Positions 50,903-58,962 of a stretch of DNA of 64,000 nucleotides are shown piece by piece; position 1 is the stretch's first letter; each line of letters starts with the position of its first letter. The stretch is from JBGPLJ01 sp035644395. GTDB lineage: Bacteria; Pseudomonadota; Gammaproteobacteria; Steroidobacterales; Steroidobacteraceae. The position numbers were made by a program, and so were the translations under genes. The stretch is from assembly GCA_035644395.1 (NCBI GenBank), contig DASQOR010000084.1, forward strand, positions 5,325 through 69,324, read 5' to 3'. The notes beneath the pieces were generated by a model, which did no database searches, was not told the DNA's origin, and worked only from the letters and a program-made list of their open reading frames with translations.

Positions 50903-52834
50903 CTAGGACGCGCGCGCGACCAAGTCAAGGCGCCGCGGATTGATCCTGCGCAGGTCACCGCGCCGCACGGTCACGCCCTGCCCGTCGAAGTATTCGAGAA
51001 TCTGGATCGCCACCTTCCTTCCGTTATCGAGCCGGTCGCGCAACTGCGCCGCGGAGAAATGACCGTCTTTCTGCGCGCGCGCGATCTCGACGACGATGCG
51101 CACGATCTCGTCGACCGCGTCCCGGCGGAAGAATCGATCAATCGCCACTTCCACGACGGTGCGCTGACGCGCAAGCGTCTTCAGCAACCGCCGCACCTCC
51201 GCCTCCGGCTCCTTGAGAGCGGCCGCGATCTCCAGCGTGAGTGCGGGACGGAAACGCTCTTCAGCCGACAGGAACGGCGCGATGCGTGCCCACAGGTCCG
51301 CGTCACGTCGATCGAGGACAAAGCGATGTCCGGGCGCTCTCAAAGCGCCGCTTTCCAGCGCGAGCGTTCCTTGCTGCACGAGCGCATGGGCCGCCGCTGC
51401 GAAAACCTTGGGTGGCAGGCGCGGTTGCACCAGTGCCGCCAGCCGCTCCATGGAGAGACCGGACAGCTCCGGATGGCTGCGATGAAAGGCATCGAGCGCC
51501 GCGCGCGCTTCGGTGGCAATCCGCTGGAAGGTTCCCGGTGACAGTGCAATGGCGTTGCCGCCCACCGCAAGCTTGACGTGCGGGACGGCGCGCCACAGCG
51601 CCTGGGTCTGTTCCTCCGCCAGGGCGCGATCGCGCGCGAACGCGGTGACGTCCGTGAAGAACGGAGCCCGCTCGATCAACGCGGCGAGCGCCACGGCCGG
51701 GTCGTCGTGCTCCAGCGCCTCGAGCTGCGCAATGCGTGCCGGTATCCGCCGATACCGATGCGGAGCACGCAGGTCCACGAATGCGCCGCCGCCCATCGTG
51801 CGTGACCCGGAAGTGTCGCGCAGAATGAAGCGATCCCGCACCGCCGCCGCAATCGGTTCCTCCAGCACGAGCTGGATGCGGCCGCTGTCGCCTGGCGCGA
51901 TCGGCTTTTCCCGCAGGAGCGCGACCCGTCCCGCAACTTCCGCCGCCGCGTGATAGACACGCACGGGGGTCCAGTGTGCGAGCACGCCGGGTTCCGTTGC
52001 GAGCAGTCGCATCGTCGCGTCGATGCGATTCGCAGGCGCATGCAGGGCCGGGTCCAGCACGACCGCGCCGCGGGTGATCGCGCGCTTGTCGATGCCTTCA
52101 CCCACGAGGTTGAGCGCGCAACGCTGTCCGGCGACGCCCCGTTGCGTGGGCGCGTTCTGCGCGTGGATCGAACGCACGCGTGCGCGCAGTCCGCGTGGAC
52201 TGACTGTCACGGTATCGCCGACCGCTACGGCCCCGGACAGAACGGCGCCCGTCACGATGGTTCCCACGCCCGTCAGGCTGAAGCAACGGTCGACGGCCAG
52301 TCGAAAGCGACCGAGCGCGCTGCGCGGTGCGGAATCGGGCGCTGCCCTCAGCAGGCGCTCCCGCAACTCATCGATCCCCTCGCCGGTGGCGGCAGATACA
52401 GGAATCACTGGCGCCGACGCCAGACCCGTCGTTCGCAGCAACGCCCGCAATTGTTGCTCCACCTCCGCCCGCCGCTCGGGCTGTACCCGATCGATCTTGG
52501 TCAAGGCGACGACACCGCGCGTGAGGCCGAGCAGATCGACGATGGCGAGGTGCTCGCGGGTCTGCGGCTTGATGCCGTCGTCCGCGGCAACGACGAACAG
52601 GACGAAGTCGATGCCGGTCGCGCCCGCCAGCATGTTGCGCACAAATTTCTCGTGCCCGGGAACGTCGACGAAGCCGAGGATGGCGCCGTCAGCGACCGGC
52701 AGATACGCGAAGCCGAGATCGATGGAGATCCCTCGCGCCTTCTCTTCCTTCAGCCGATCCGTGTCGACGCCCGTGAGCGCACGCACCAGCGCCGTCTTGC
52801 CGTGATCGATGTGCCCGGCCGTGCCGATGATCAT
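50903..52834 (-). CDS. selB: Selenocysteine-specific translation elongation factor SelB
   Basis: 643-aa GTPase that delivers Sec-tRNA to UGA codons bearing a SECIS. G motifs: GTAGHIDHGKTALV (P-loop), DVPGHEKFVRNML (G3), ALTKIDRV (G4). EF-Tu-like domains 2 and 3 follow (FSLTGVGTIVTGAVLSG), then C-terminal winged helices that bind SECIS RNA (from about residue 380; LKTLARQRTVVEVAIDRFF, LEYFDGQGVTVRRGDLRRI). Length is normal. It overlaps selA by 4 bases and is followed by tRNA-Sec. Confidence 0.96.
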   Translation of the reverse strand: MIIGTAGHIDHGKTALVRALTGVDTDRLKEEKARGISIDLGFAYLPVADGAILGFVDVPGHEKFVRNMLAGATGIDFVLFVVAADDGIKPQTREHLAIVDLLGLTRGVVALTKIDRVQPERRAEVEQQLRALLRTTGLASAPVIPVSAATGEGIDELRERLLRAAPDSAPRSALGRFRLAVDRCFSLTGVGTIVTGAVLSGAVAVGDTVTVSPRGLRARVRSIHAQNAPTQRGVAGQRCALNLVGEGIDKRAITRGAVVLDPALHAPANRIDATMRLLATEPGVLAHWTPVRVYHAAAEVAGRVALLREKPIAPGDSGRIQLVLEEPIAAAVRDRFILRDTSGSRTMGGGAFVDLRAPHRYRRIPARIAQLEALEHDDPAVALAALIERAPFFTDVTAFARDRALAEEQTQALWRAVPHVKLAVGGNAIALSPGTFQRIATEARAALDAFHRSHPELSGLSMERLAALVQPRLPPKVFAAAAHALVQQGTLALESGALRAPGHRFVLDRRDADLWARIAPFLSAEERFRPALTLEIAAALKEPEAEVRRLLKTLARQRTVVEVAIDRFFRRDAVDEIVRIVVEIARAQKDGHFSAAQLRDRLDNGRKVAIQILEYFDGQGVTVRRGDLRRINPRRLDLVARAS

Positions 52835-54267
52835 GCACTGTCAGCCGGTCCGGCGACGGCGTGCCGCACGCTGCGCAGCGCCTCGAGATTTTCCAGGAAG
52901 CCGTGTTCGTCCTCGAGGCAGCGCAGGTCGAGGAGCAGCGCCTGATCGCTGATCCGCCCGATCACCGGCACCGGCAGGCGGCGCAGCGCCGCGGCCAGAC
53001 GGGTGAGCGCGCGTCCCGCGCCGCGAATTGCCGCCGGGCGAATCGCCAGCGCGGCGCTGCGCAGCGTCTCGATCGGCACCGCACCCGAGCCGACCTGGCT
53101 CGCACACGGCAGGACGTCGACGCTATAGGCATCGCCGATCACTTGCGCGACGGCCGGCGCGAGCCGACGCGCCCGGGCGTCGATCTCCTCGTAGCTGCGC
53201 GTAAGCGCCCGCAGCGTTGGCAGCCGCTCGCTCAACCGGTCCGGGTCGCGGTACAGGCGCAGCGTCGCCTCGATCGCCGCGAGCCGGATCTTGTCGATCC
53301 GCAACACGCGCTTCAGTGGATTGCGATTGATGCGCGCGATCAGGTCGCTCCGCCCGACGATGAAACCCGCCTGCGGCCCGCCGAGCAGCTTGTCGCCGGA
53401 GAACGTGACGAGATCGGCGCCGGCGGCGATCACCTCGGCAACCGTTGGCTCGTGCGGCAAGCCCCAACGTGTCGGGTCGAGCAACGTTCCGGAGCCGAGG
53501 TCGACAATGAGTGGAATGCCGCGCTCGCGGGCGAGCGTCGCAAGCTCGCACGCCGGGACCTCGGCCGTGAAGCCCTCGACGCGATAGTTCGACGTGTGAA
53601 CCTTCAGGAGGACGCCGGTTCGCTCATCGATGGCATCGACATAGTCGTGCCGGTGCGTGCGATTGGTCGTGCCGACCTCCACGAGCCGCGCGCCCGCGCG
53701 ACTCATGATCTCGGGCATGCGGAAGGCCCCGCCGATCTCGATCAGCTCGCCGCGCGACACGATCGCACCGCGACCCCGCGCGAGCGTGTTGAGTGTCAGC
53801 AGCACCGCCGCGGCATTGTTGTTGACGACGGTCGCCGCCTGCGCCCCGGTCAAACCGCACAGGAGATCACGCAGCACATCGTCGCGTTCGCCGCGCCGCC
53901 CGCCGCCGAGGTCGAATTCCAGGGCGACGGCGCTACGCATCGCCGCGCTCGCTGCCTCGACGGCCTCTTCGGCCAGGATGGCGCGGCCGAGGTTGGTGTG
54001 CAGCACCGTGCCCGTCAGGTTGAAAACCCTGCGCAGACGCGGCGCCTGTTCCGCCTCCAGTCGATCGGCCGCGCCTTCGGCCGCGTCCTCAGCGGTGAGT
54101 GCGGTACCGGACTCAGCCCGCGCCGCGGCGATCGCGACGCGGATCGCATTGACCACCGCCGCATGACCGAAGCGCTCGACAAGTGTTACAGCCCGAGTCG
54201 TGCGCAGCACCGCATCGACGGACGGCAGGCCACGAACCCCGGCATTCTCCTCAGCGTCGTCGTTCAT
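52831..54267 (-). CDS. selA: L-seryl-tRNA(Sec) selenium transferase SelA
   Basis: 478-aa PLP enzyme converting Ser-tRNA(Sec) to Sec-tRNA(Sec) with selenophosphate. N-terminal RRVFNLTGTVLHTNLGRA and the PLP Lys in LVTFSGDKLLGGPQAGF are diagnostic; NNNAAAVLLTLNTLARG and IVDLGSGTLLDP are also typical. Start ATG 54267 (MNDDAEENAG); the gene begins 18 bases after the stop of the thioredoxin-reductase-like gene and overlaps selB by 4 bases. Confidence 0.96.
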   Translation of the reverse strand: MNDDAEENAGVRGLPSVDAVLRTTRAVTLVERFGHAAVVNAIRVAIAAARAESGTALTAEDAAEGAADRLEAEQAPRLRRVFNLTGTVLHTNLGRAILAEEAVEAASAAMRSAVALEFDLGGGRRGERDDVLRDLLCGLTGAQAATVVNNNAAAVLLTLNTLARGRGAIVSRGELIEIGGAFRMPEIMSRAGARLVEVGTTNRTHRHDYVDAIDERTGVLLKVHTSNYRVEGFTAEVPACELATLARERGIPLIVDLGSGTLLDPTRWGLPHEPTVAEVIAAGADLVTFSGDKLLGGPQAGFIVGRSDLIARINRNPLKRVLRIDKIRLAAIEATLRLYRDPDRLSERLPTLRALTRSYEEIDARARRLAPAVAQVIGDAYSVDVLPCASQVGSGAVPIETLRSAALAIRPAAIRGAGRALTRLAAALRRLPVPVIGRISDQALLLDLRCLEDEHGFLENLEALRSVRHAVAGPADSA

Positions 54268-54285
54268 GCTGGCGTCCGCTTGCCG

Positions 54286-55224
54286 TCAATCCGGGTCGCG
54301 CCAGCGCCCGGTTGCCAGGTACCGATCGATCGCGAACGCTGCCGTCGCGCCGTCGCCCATGGCGGCGGCCGCACGATGCGGCGAGCCCTCGCGCACGTTG
54401 CCGGCCGCACAGAGTCCCGCAGCGCGAGTCCGCATCGCCGCGTCGACGCGGATGCGTCCGCCGGCGTCCAGAGGCACCAGCCCGCCGAGCAGCTTGGTGT
54501 TCGGAACGAGGCCAGTGCAGGCAAAGATGGCGGCGGCGATGAGATCGGACTCCTCGCCCGTCGCGACGTTCTTGAGGCGCAGGTGGGTGACGCCGCTCTC
54601 GCCGAGGATCTCGGACACGACGACACCGAAACGCAACTCGATTTTCGCGGTGGCCCGCACCTGCTCCTGAAAGCTCGGCATGCCAGTGAGCGCAACACCC
54701 CGTTCGATCACGACGACCTTCGACACGTGCTCGGCGAGGGTCAGGGCCTCCTGCAGGCCCGAATCCCCGCCGCCCGCGACGACTGCGACCTGATTGCGCA
54801 GCAGCGGCGCATCGCAACTCGCGCAGTGGCTGACGCCCTTGCCTTGCAGGCGCGCCTCCCCGGGGACGCCCAGCGCCGCCCGCTCCGTTCCAGTCGCAAC
54901 GATGACCGCGCGCGCGACCATATCGCCTTCCGTGCTTGCCATGCGCCAACCGTCGCCGTCGGCGATGAGCGAATTGCAGCCGGCCATCGAGAATTCGACG
55001 CCGGCCTTGTCCGCCTGCTCCTGGGTCATCGGACACAGGTCGTAGCCAGGCACGCCATCCGGAAAGCCCGGTACGCCCTCGATCTTGTTGATGCTGACCA
55101 ACTGGCCGCCCGGAACACCGCCCGTCAGCATCGTGGTGCGCCGGCCGAGCCGCGCGCTCGCAAGCGCCGCACTGAGTCCAGCGAGACCGCTTCCCACGAC
55201 CACCACCTCTCGCACATCGCTCAT
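54286..55224 (-). CDS. Thioredoxin-reductase-like FAD/NAD(P) oxidoreductase inside the sel operon
   Basis: About 312 aa. FAD motif VVVGSGLAGLSAALASARLG, redox pair CASC in GVSHCASCDAPLLRN (as CATC in TrxB), second nucleotide motif AGGGDSGLQEALTLAEH and C-terminal FACTGLVPNTKLLGG. ATG 55224 has GGGAG eight bases upstream; its start region overlaps the selD stop. It sits between selD and selA, so it is co-expressed with the Sec machinery. It may reduce a selenium precursor for SelD, or recycle the UxxC selenoproteins; both are inference. Confidence 0.88.
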   Translation of the reverse strand: MSDVREVVVVGSGLAGLSAALASARLGRRTTMLTGGVPGGQLVSINKIEGVPGFPDGVPGYDLCPMTQEQADKAGVEFSMAGCNSLIADGDGWRMASTEGDMVARAVIVATGTERAALGVPGEARLQGKGVSHCASCDAPLLRNQVAVVAGGGDSGLQEALTLAEHVSKVVVIERGVALTGMPSFQEQVRATAKIELRFGVVVSEILGESGVTHLRLKNVATGEESDLIAAAIFACTGLVPNTKLLGGLVPLDAGGRIRVDAAMRTRAAGLCAAGNVREGSPHRAAAAMGDGATAAFAIDRYLATGRWRDPD

Positions 55225-55226
55225 CG

Positions 55227-56291
55227 TCAATGCTCCCGCGCAGATTCAGTCACTGTGATTCCGCCTTCGCCCGGCTCCGCTCGGCCGATCACGCGTGCTG
55301 CGCGTAATCCTGCGTCCTGAACTATCTGCAACACCGCCGCTGAACGCTCGGGCGCCACCGCCACCAGCAAGCCGCCCGATGTCTGCGGATCCGTGAGCAG
55401 GGCTTGCCGCCAGTCAGGGAAGCCCTGCGGGAGCGCGACTTCGCGGCCGTAGCTCGCCCAATTCCGTTGTGAGGCTCCGGTCACGAAGCCCTGCTGCGCC
55501 AGCCCCGCGGCGCGCGCGAGCAGCGGGACGTTATCCATGTGCAGCACGAGACGCAGCCTGGAGCCACGCGCCATCTCGAGGCCGTGCCCAAGCAAGCCGA
55601 ACCCCGTCACGTCCGTCATGGCATGCACCGCGGGCTCGCGCGCGAGTGCGGCACCAACCGAGTTCAGCTGGGTCGTCGTTTCGATCATCTCGGCATAACC
55701 GGCCGGCCCCAGCGCTTCGCGCTTGAACGCGGCCGAGTAGACACCGACGCCAATGGGCTTGGTGAGGATCAGTACATCGCCCGGCTGTGCGTCGCAGTTG
55801 CGCCGAATCTCGCGCCGCGCGCACGTGCCGACGACGGCAAGCCCGTAGATCGGCTCGGGCGCGTCGATGGAATGGCCGCCGGCGACCGGAATGCCGGCGC
55901 GTGCGCACATCTCCGACCCGCCGCGCAGGATGTCCCGCACGATCTCCGGCGCGATCTTGCCGAGCGGCATTCCGAGAATGGCGAGCGCCATGATGGGCCG
56001 GCCGCCCATGGCGTAGATGTCGGACAAGGCATTGGCGGCCGCGATGCGCCCGAAATCGGCGGGGTCATCGACGATCGGCATGAAGAAGTCCGTCGTCGCG
56101 ATCACGCAGGTGCCGCCGTCGAGCTGCCACACGGCCGCGTCGTCGCCGGTTTCCGTGCCGACGAGCAGCTGCGGAAAAGCCGCCGCGACCGGCTGATTCG
56201 CCAGTAGCTGCTGAAGGACCGCCGGGGCGAGCTTGCATCCGCAGCCGCCACCGTGCGCAAGACTGGTCAGTCGGACGTGCGGCATATTCAC
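55227..56291 (-). CDS. selD: Selenide, water dikinase SelD
   Basis: 354 aa; makes selenophosphate from selenide and ATP. The active-site loop AHGGGCGCKLAP has Cys17 and Lys20, so this SelD is itself not a selenoprotein. Further marks: GDDAAVWQLDGGTCVIATTDFF, IYAMGGRPIMALAILGMP and TDVTGFGLLGHGLEMARGS. GTG 56291 has GGGGG ten bases upstream; ATG 56285 is the alternative. It is the first gene of selD-trxB-like-selA-selB-tRNASec, with a (CT)n(TA)n tract about 50 bases upstream. Confidence 0.96.
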   Translation of the reverse strand: MNMPHVRLTSLAHGGGCGCKLAPAVLQQLLANQPVAAAFPQLLVGTETGDDAAVWQLDGGTCVIATTDFFMPIVDDPADFGRIAAANALSDIYAMGGRPIMALAILGMPLGKIAPEIVRDILRGGSEMCARAGIPVAGGHSIDAPEPIYGLAVVGTCARREIRRNCDAQPGDVLILTKPIGVGVYSAAFKREALGPAGYAEMIETTTQLNSVGAALAREPAVHAMTDVTGFGLLGHGLEMARGSRLRLVLHMDNVPLLARAAGLAQQGFVTGASQRNWASYGREVALPQGFPDWRQALLTDPQTSGGLLVAVAPERSAAVLQIVQDAGLRAARVIGRAEPGEGGITVTESAREH

Positions 56292-56331
56292 TGCTTATCA
56301 TCCCCCTGCCGCTGCCGCAACGTCCTCCTCA

Positions 56332-56356
56332 CTCTCTCTCTATATATATATATATA
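56332..56356. repeat. (CT)5(TA)8 microsatellite upstream of selD
   Basis: Alternating CT from 56332 runs into eight TA units (56341-56356), about 50 bases before the selD start. In this GC-rich sequence it is striking. The TA tract could act as the -10 region of the sel operon, with promoter strength changing if repeat number slips. Confidence 0.8.
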
Positions 56357-56402
56357 CCTCATATGCATGCCCGCGTAGCACGCGTCATCGAGCTGGATCA
56401 CT

Positions 56403-56426
56403 ATGAACATGGAGATACATGTTCAT
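56403..56426. repeat. Perfect 9-bp inverted repeat
   Basis: ATGAACATG (56403-56411) and CATGTTCAT (56418-56426) flank GAGATA. It lies between the microsatellite and IS remnants. It could be an operator for the sel operon or part of a mobile-element end; nothing decides between these. Confidence 0.45.
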
Positions 56427-56500
56427 TGACGGTCCTCGCCGAGAGCGGCGCGTCGACCCGCTTCAAGCGGCGCTGCTTGTCGAAGCTGTCCCACGTAACG

Positions 56501-56571
56501 TGGCCCGGCATCGACCGCAATGATGGCCTCGCTTGCATCGGAACGGTGGCCCGGCTTCGCCGGAATACGCA
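56501..56571. mobile_element. Possible IS21-type terminal-repeat remnant
   Basis: TGGCCCGGC occurs twice in direct orientation (56501, 56547), each followed by an ATCG/TTCG-type stretch, with a degenerate copy (ATGGCCTCGCTTGCATCGGAA) between. Spaced units ending in TTCCGnnnAAGCCGGCC-like sequence resemble the multiple terminal repeats of IS21 elements, from memory. No istA or istB remains. It abuts and truncates the IS66 tnpB start. Confidence 0.35.
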
Positions 56572-56595
56572 GGTCCCCGCCGGCAGCGCGATCAT
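56562..56595 (-). pseudogene. IS66 tnpB remnant (first codons only)
   Basis: Directly behind tnpA, with a 4-base overlap, MIALPAGT reads as the beginning of an IS66 TnpB (MIxLPxGxRVW) and then turns into unrelated repeat-like sequence. The rest of tnpB and all of tnpC are missing. Confidence 0.5.
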
Positions 56596-56996
56596 CGGCG
56601 CAAGAGCTCAATCACCCGCGCCAGTACGCTCGCGTCCGTGTCAGCACTCGCGTGCACCTGCACGCCGCCCGCAAACTCGATCCGCAGCGCGCCCGCGCTG
56701 TTGGCCGATGGCGATGCCGCGGCTTCGACGAGCTTCACCGGCATCAACCGCCGGCCCGTCATGCGGCGCGTGTGCGTCTCGAGTAACCCTTGGCTCTGCA
56801 AGCGCCGCCACACGAACACCAGGTTCGCGTTCACGCCGTGGCGGCGCGCAACCTCCGCGACCGAGGCACCCGGCGCGAGCGTCTCGGCCACGATCGCGCG
56901 CTTCTCCTCGATCGGCCGGTGGCGCCGAGCTGAAATCCGTCGTCCCCGCGTATCCACCGCCACCGGCTCGTGTGCCACAAGAGTGTTCGTGTCCAT
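56592..56996 (-). CDS. IS66-family accessory protein TnpA
   Basis: 134-aa helix-turn-helix protein of IS66 elements: RRHRPIEEKRAIVAETLAPG, then ASVAEVARRHGVNANLVFVWRRLQ (HTH), and a C-terminal IEFAGGVQVHASADTD stretch. It is intact with a start at 56996 (GTGGAG upstream), but the element is incomplete: tnpB is cut after about eight codons. A GTAAC-starting sequence near 57095 on the minus strand may be the left end of the element (IS66 ends begin GTAA), which I cannot confirm. Confidence 0.8.
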   Translation of the reverse strand: MDTNTLVAHEPVAVDTRGRRISARRHRPIEEKRAIVAETLAPGASVAEVARRHGVNANLVFVWRRLQSQGLLETHTRRMTGRRLMPVKLVEAAASPSANSAGALRIEFAGGVQVHASADTDASVLARVIELLRR

Positions 56997-57572
56997 CTGT
57001 ACTCCACGCGGACACGTCCACTCCTGTCCGCTACGTGTGTACCGATGTTCGCCACGTCACGCCCGTCGCGCTACCTGCCTTGGCCGGACGGTTACCTTCG
57101 TAGTCACTTGTCTGCTCCTTTGCTGCCTTCGCGTCAGGCATATCGAGCAACAAGTGCCAGGTATTTACGCCATCATCCCAGCGCGCATCAAGTGGTTCGC
57201 GGCACACGCATAGAGGTTGAAGTCATCACCACGCCGTGTTCTTTGACATCGCCGACCGAAGCACGATCGCTTTCCCGCTCGACGCGCTTGCGTTCTCCTG
57301 GGACACCGCCCGCAACCGCCTGCTCCTCGAGTGCACCCGCTCGGGCGAACGCGCTTGATGCGCAGGGTGTGCAAATCGCTTCCGTCGCGGCGCGAGTGGA
57401 TTCCGGTCGAGGTCGGGCCGGCGTTTCATCGCCGGGCTGGCCCCGGCATCGGGACCGATCGAACCCCATCGTGGCCGCGAACGCTGGCCCGCCACGGCCC
57501 GCTATCCGTCGAGTTGTAACACTTTGCGGACGCCAGTCCATCCCGCATCACGCCAAGAACATCGCGCGCCGA
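56997..57572. other. Intergenic stretch between IS66 remnant and Rhs region
   Basis: About 575 bases without a convincing gene. The part next to tnpA is probably the IS66 left end. A plus-strand frame near 57234-57358 (FFDIADRSTIAFPLDALAF) is protein-like but has no credible start and I cannot assign it. Confidence 0.4.
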
Positions 57573-58166
57573 TCATTGGTCGCCCTTGAACTCCGGTGGC
57601 AGTGGATCTCGCTGGGCAGGCTCCAGGCCAGGACAGCGTCGGCGAAAGTCTTGGTCCAACGTCGGAGCTTTGATCTTGCCATTCCAGTCCGGATCTGTGT
57701 ACCCGGCCTTTCGCGCTCGCTGGATCCAGAAGCGCGCCCGGTGGCAGCTCTCGACATCGCGACGGTCAGTGAATAGGTAGCGCGCATAGATGATCATTCC
57801 GTCAATTGAGCCGTTTTCCGCCGCTATTCGCGCCCAATACACCGCGAACCGGCCTCCTTCCTTAGTCGACGAGAAGCTGTAGTGCAGATAGATCGCCCAA
57901 GCGGCACTGCCACTGCCGTCGAGCGCCGCGCGCGAATACCGCTCAAGTTTATCCGCCGACAATGAAAAGCCGGACGAGCCCGACGTACTTTCTGTCGGCA
58001 GCGCCCCCGTCATCCGAGCGCCTTTAGCCGATTGGCCATTCGGAGTGGTTTGCGTCGGAGGCGGCACCTCCGCGCCACGTGCAACGCCATCGTCACCTTT
58101 CAGCACTCCAGGCAATCCGAGTATGCAAGCGACGCACGAAAGACCGACGAGCAGTTGAGTTTTCAT
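57573..58166 (-). CDS. Small exported protein, candidate partner of the third Rhs tip
   Basis: 197 aa. N-terminal signal sequence (MKTQLLVGLSCVACILGLPG), a Pro/Ser/Thr-rich linker to about residue 70, then helical pairs resembling SEL1/TPR repeats (ALDGSGSAAWAIYLHYSFSS, GRFAVYWARIAAENGSIDGM). Its ATG overlaps the stop of the upstream Rhs-tip gene by 4 bases, the arrangement of toxin-immunity pairs. A periplasmic immunity function is inference; no known immunity family is recognised. Confidence 0.65.
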   Translation of the reverse strand: MKTQLLVGLSCVACILGLPGVLKGDDGVARGAEVPPPTQTTPNGQSAKGARMTGALPTESTSGSSGFSLSADKLERYSRAALDGSGSAAWAIYLHYSFSSTKEGGRFAVYWARIAAENGSIDGMIIYARYLFTDRRDVESCHRARFWIQRARKAGYTDPDWNGKIKAPTLDQDFRRRCPGLEPAQRDPLPPEFKGDQ

Positions 58167-58930
58167 TGGTCCTTACACACGCCTTTGGAATCACAAGTGA
58201 ATTTGACGGTACGAGCAATTCTCGAACCCGTCGGTGTCTCGGTTCGCTCTCCAGAAAGACTGATCGCACCGTCCGAACCGATGCTAATACTCGTAAACGT
58301 GCGCCCGGTCACGTGCCCGCTGGAGGAATATTCAACAAAGCTTCTGTCCTGATTGTTCACGTCTCTACTGGAACTCACGCTTAGCGAGACGCTACCGAGC
58401 CAGCTCCGATCGTGAAAGACAAATCCATTCGCAGCCAGGGTCGTCGTACCGGTCTCCTTTGCGATGTTAGCGCCGGCGTTCGTGGATGCCGCGTTGCACG
58501 CCGACACAATGGTCATTTGACGGCGGTCGAAGTTTGCATCCGCCCTCAGTGCGTTCGAGATTGGCGTCGATGCTAATGGATGACCAAACTCCATGTTCAC
58601 ATAGAGGCCTCTCGAATCGCCATGCAAGAATGCAAAGTTCGCCTGACTTGCGTTCACGCTTTGAGCCGTCGCGTAGAGATTTCGCTCTGCGGCCACGGCA
58701 ACTTTATTGGTGGATTGGTACCGAGTGTTCTGTGGGTCCGCGCGAAATCCATTGAATAAAGCGCCTTCACCATCTGGATCAGTGAAATCCACCGGATCAC
58801 TGTTCGCGTACAGATAGAGGTTGAGGTCATCCTTGGTCCCGATCGGATCGGTCTGCAGGAATCGCGCCTCTGCGGACAGCGACAGAAGCAGCGCTACGAG
58901 CGCAAGGATGAATTGTATGCGGATCGTCAT
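58163..58930 (-). CDS. Displaced Rhs C-terminal tip with own signal peptide (caspase-like?)
   Basis: 255 aa. A signal peptide (IQFILALVALLLSLSAEA) joins directly to the Rhs junction motif RFLQTDPIGTKDDLNLYLYA and DPVDFTDPDGEG, after which the variable tip begins. The tip has FLHGDSRGLYV, EFGHPL and TIVSACNAAST; a His before a ACN-type Cys is reminiscent of clostripain/CHAT or C80 cysteine-protease tips in polymorphic toxins, a weak inference. GGGAG precedes the ATG. The core Rhs shell is absent. The next gene overlaps by 4 bases and may be its immunity partner. Confidence 0.75.
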   Translation of the reverse strand: MTIRIQFILALVALLLSLSAEARFLQTDPIGTKDDLNLYLYANSDPVDFTDPDGEGALFNGFRADPQNTRYQSTNKVAVAAERNLYATAQSVNASQANFAFLHGDSRGLYVNMEFGHPLASTPISNALRADANFDRRQMTIVSACNAASTNAGANIAKETGTTTLAANGFVFHDRSWLGSVSLSVSSSRDVNNQDRSFVEYSSSGHVTGRTFTSISIGSDGAISLSGERTETPTGSRIARTVKFTCDSKGVCKDQ

Positions 58931-58962
58931 GGAGTCTCTCCCTTGACCAACCGAGAGAGTGG

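Noticed and set aside
52861..55320. 819-codon plus-strand frame opposite selA and the TrxR-like gene
   Set aside because: Antisense shadow: low-complexity Arg/Ala/Asp composition, while the minus strand carries intact SelA and flavoprotein motifs.
57226..57541. Small frames in the gap before the Rhs region
   Set aside because: No start context, no motif, and inconsistent composition between frames.
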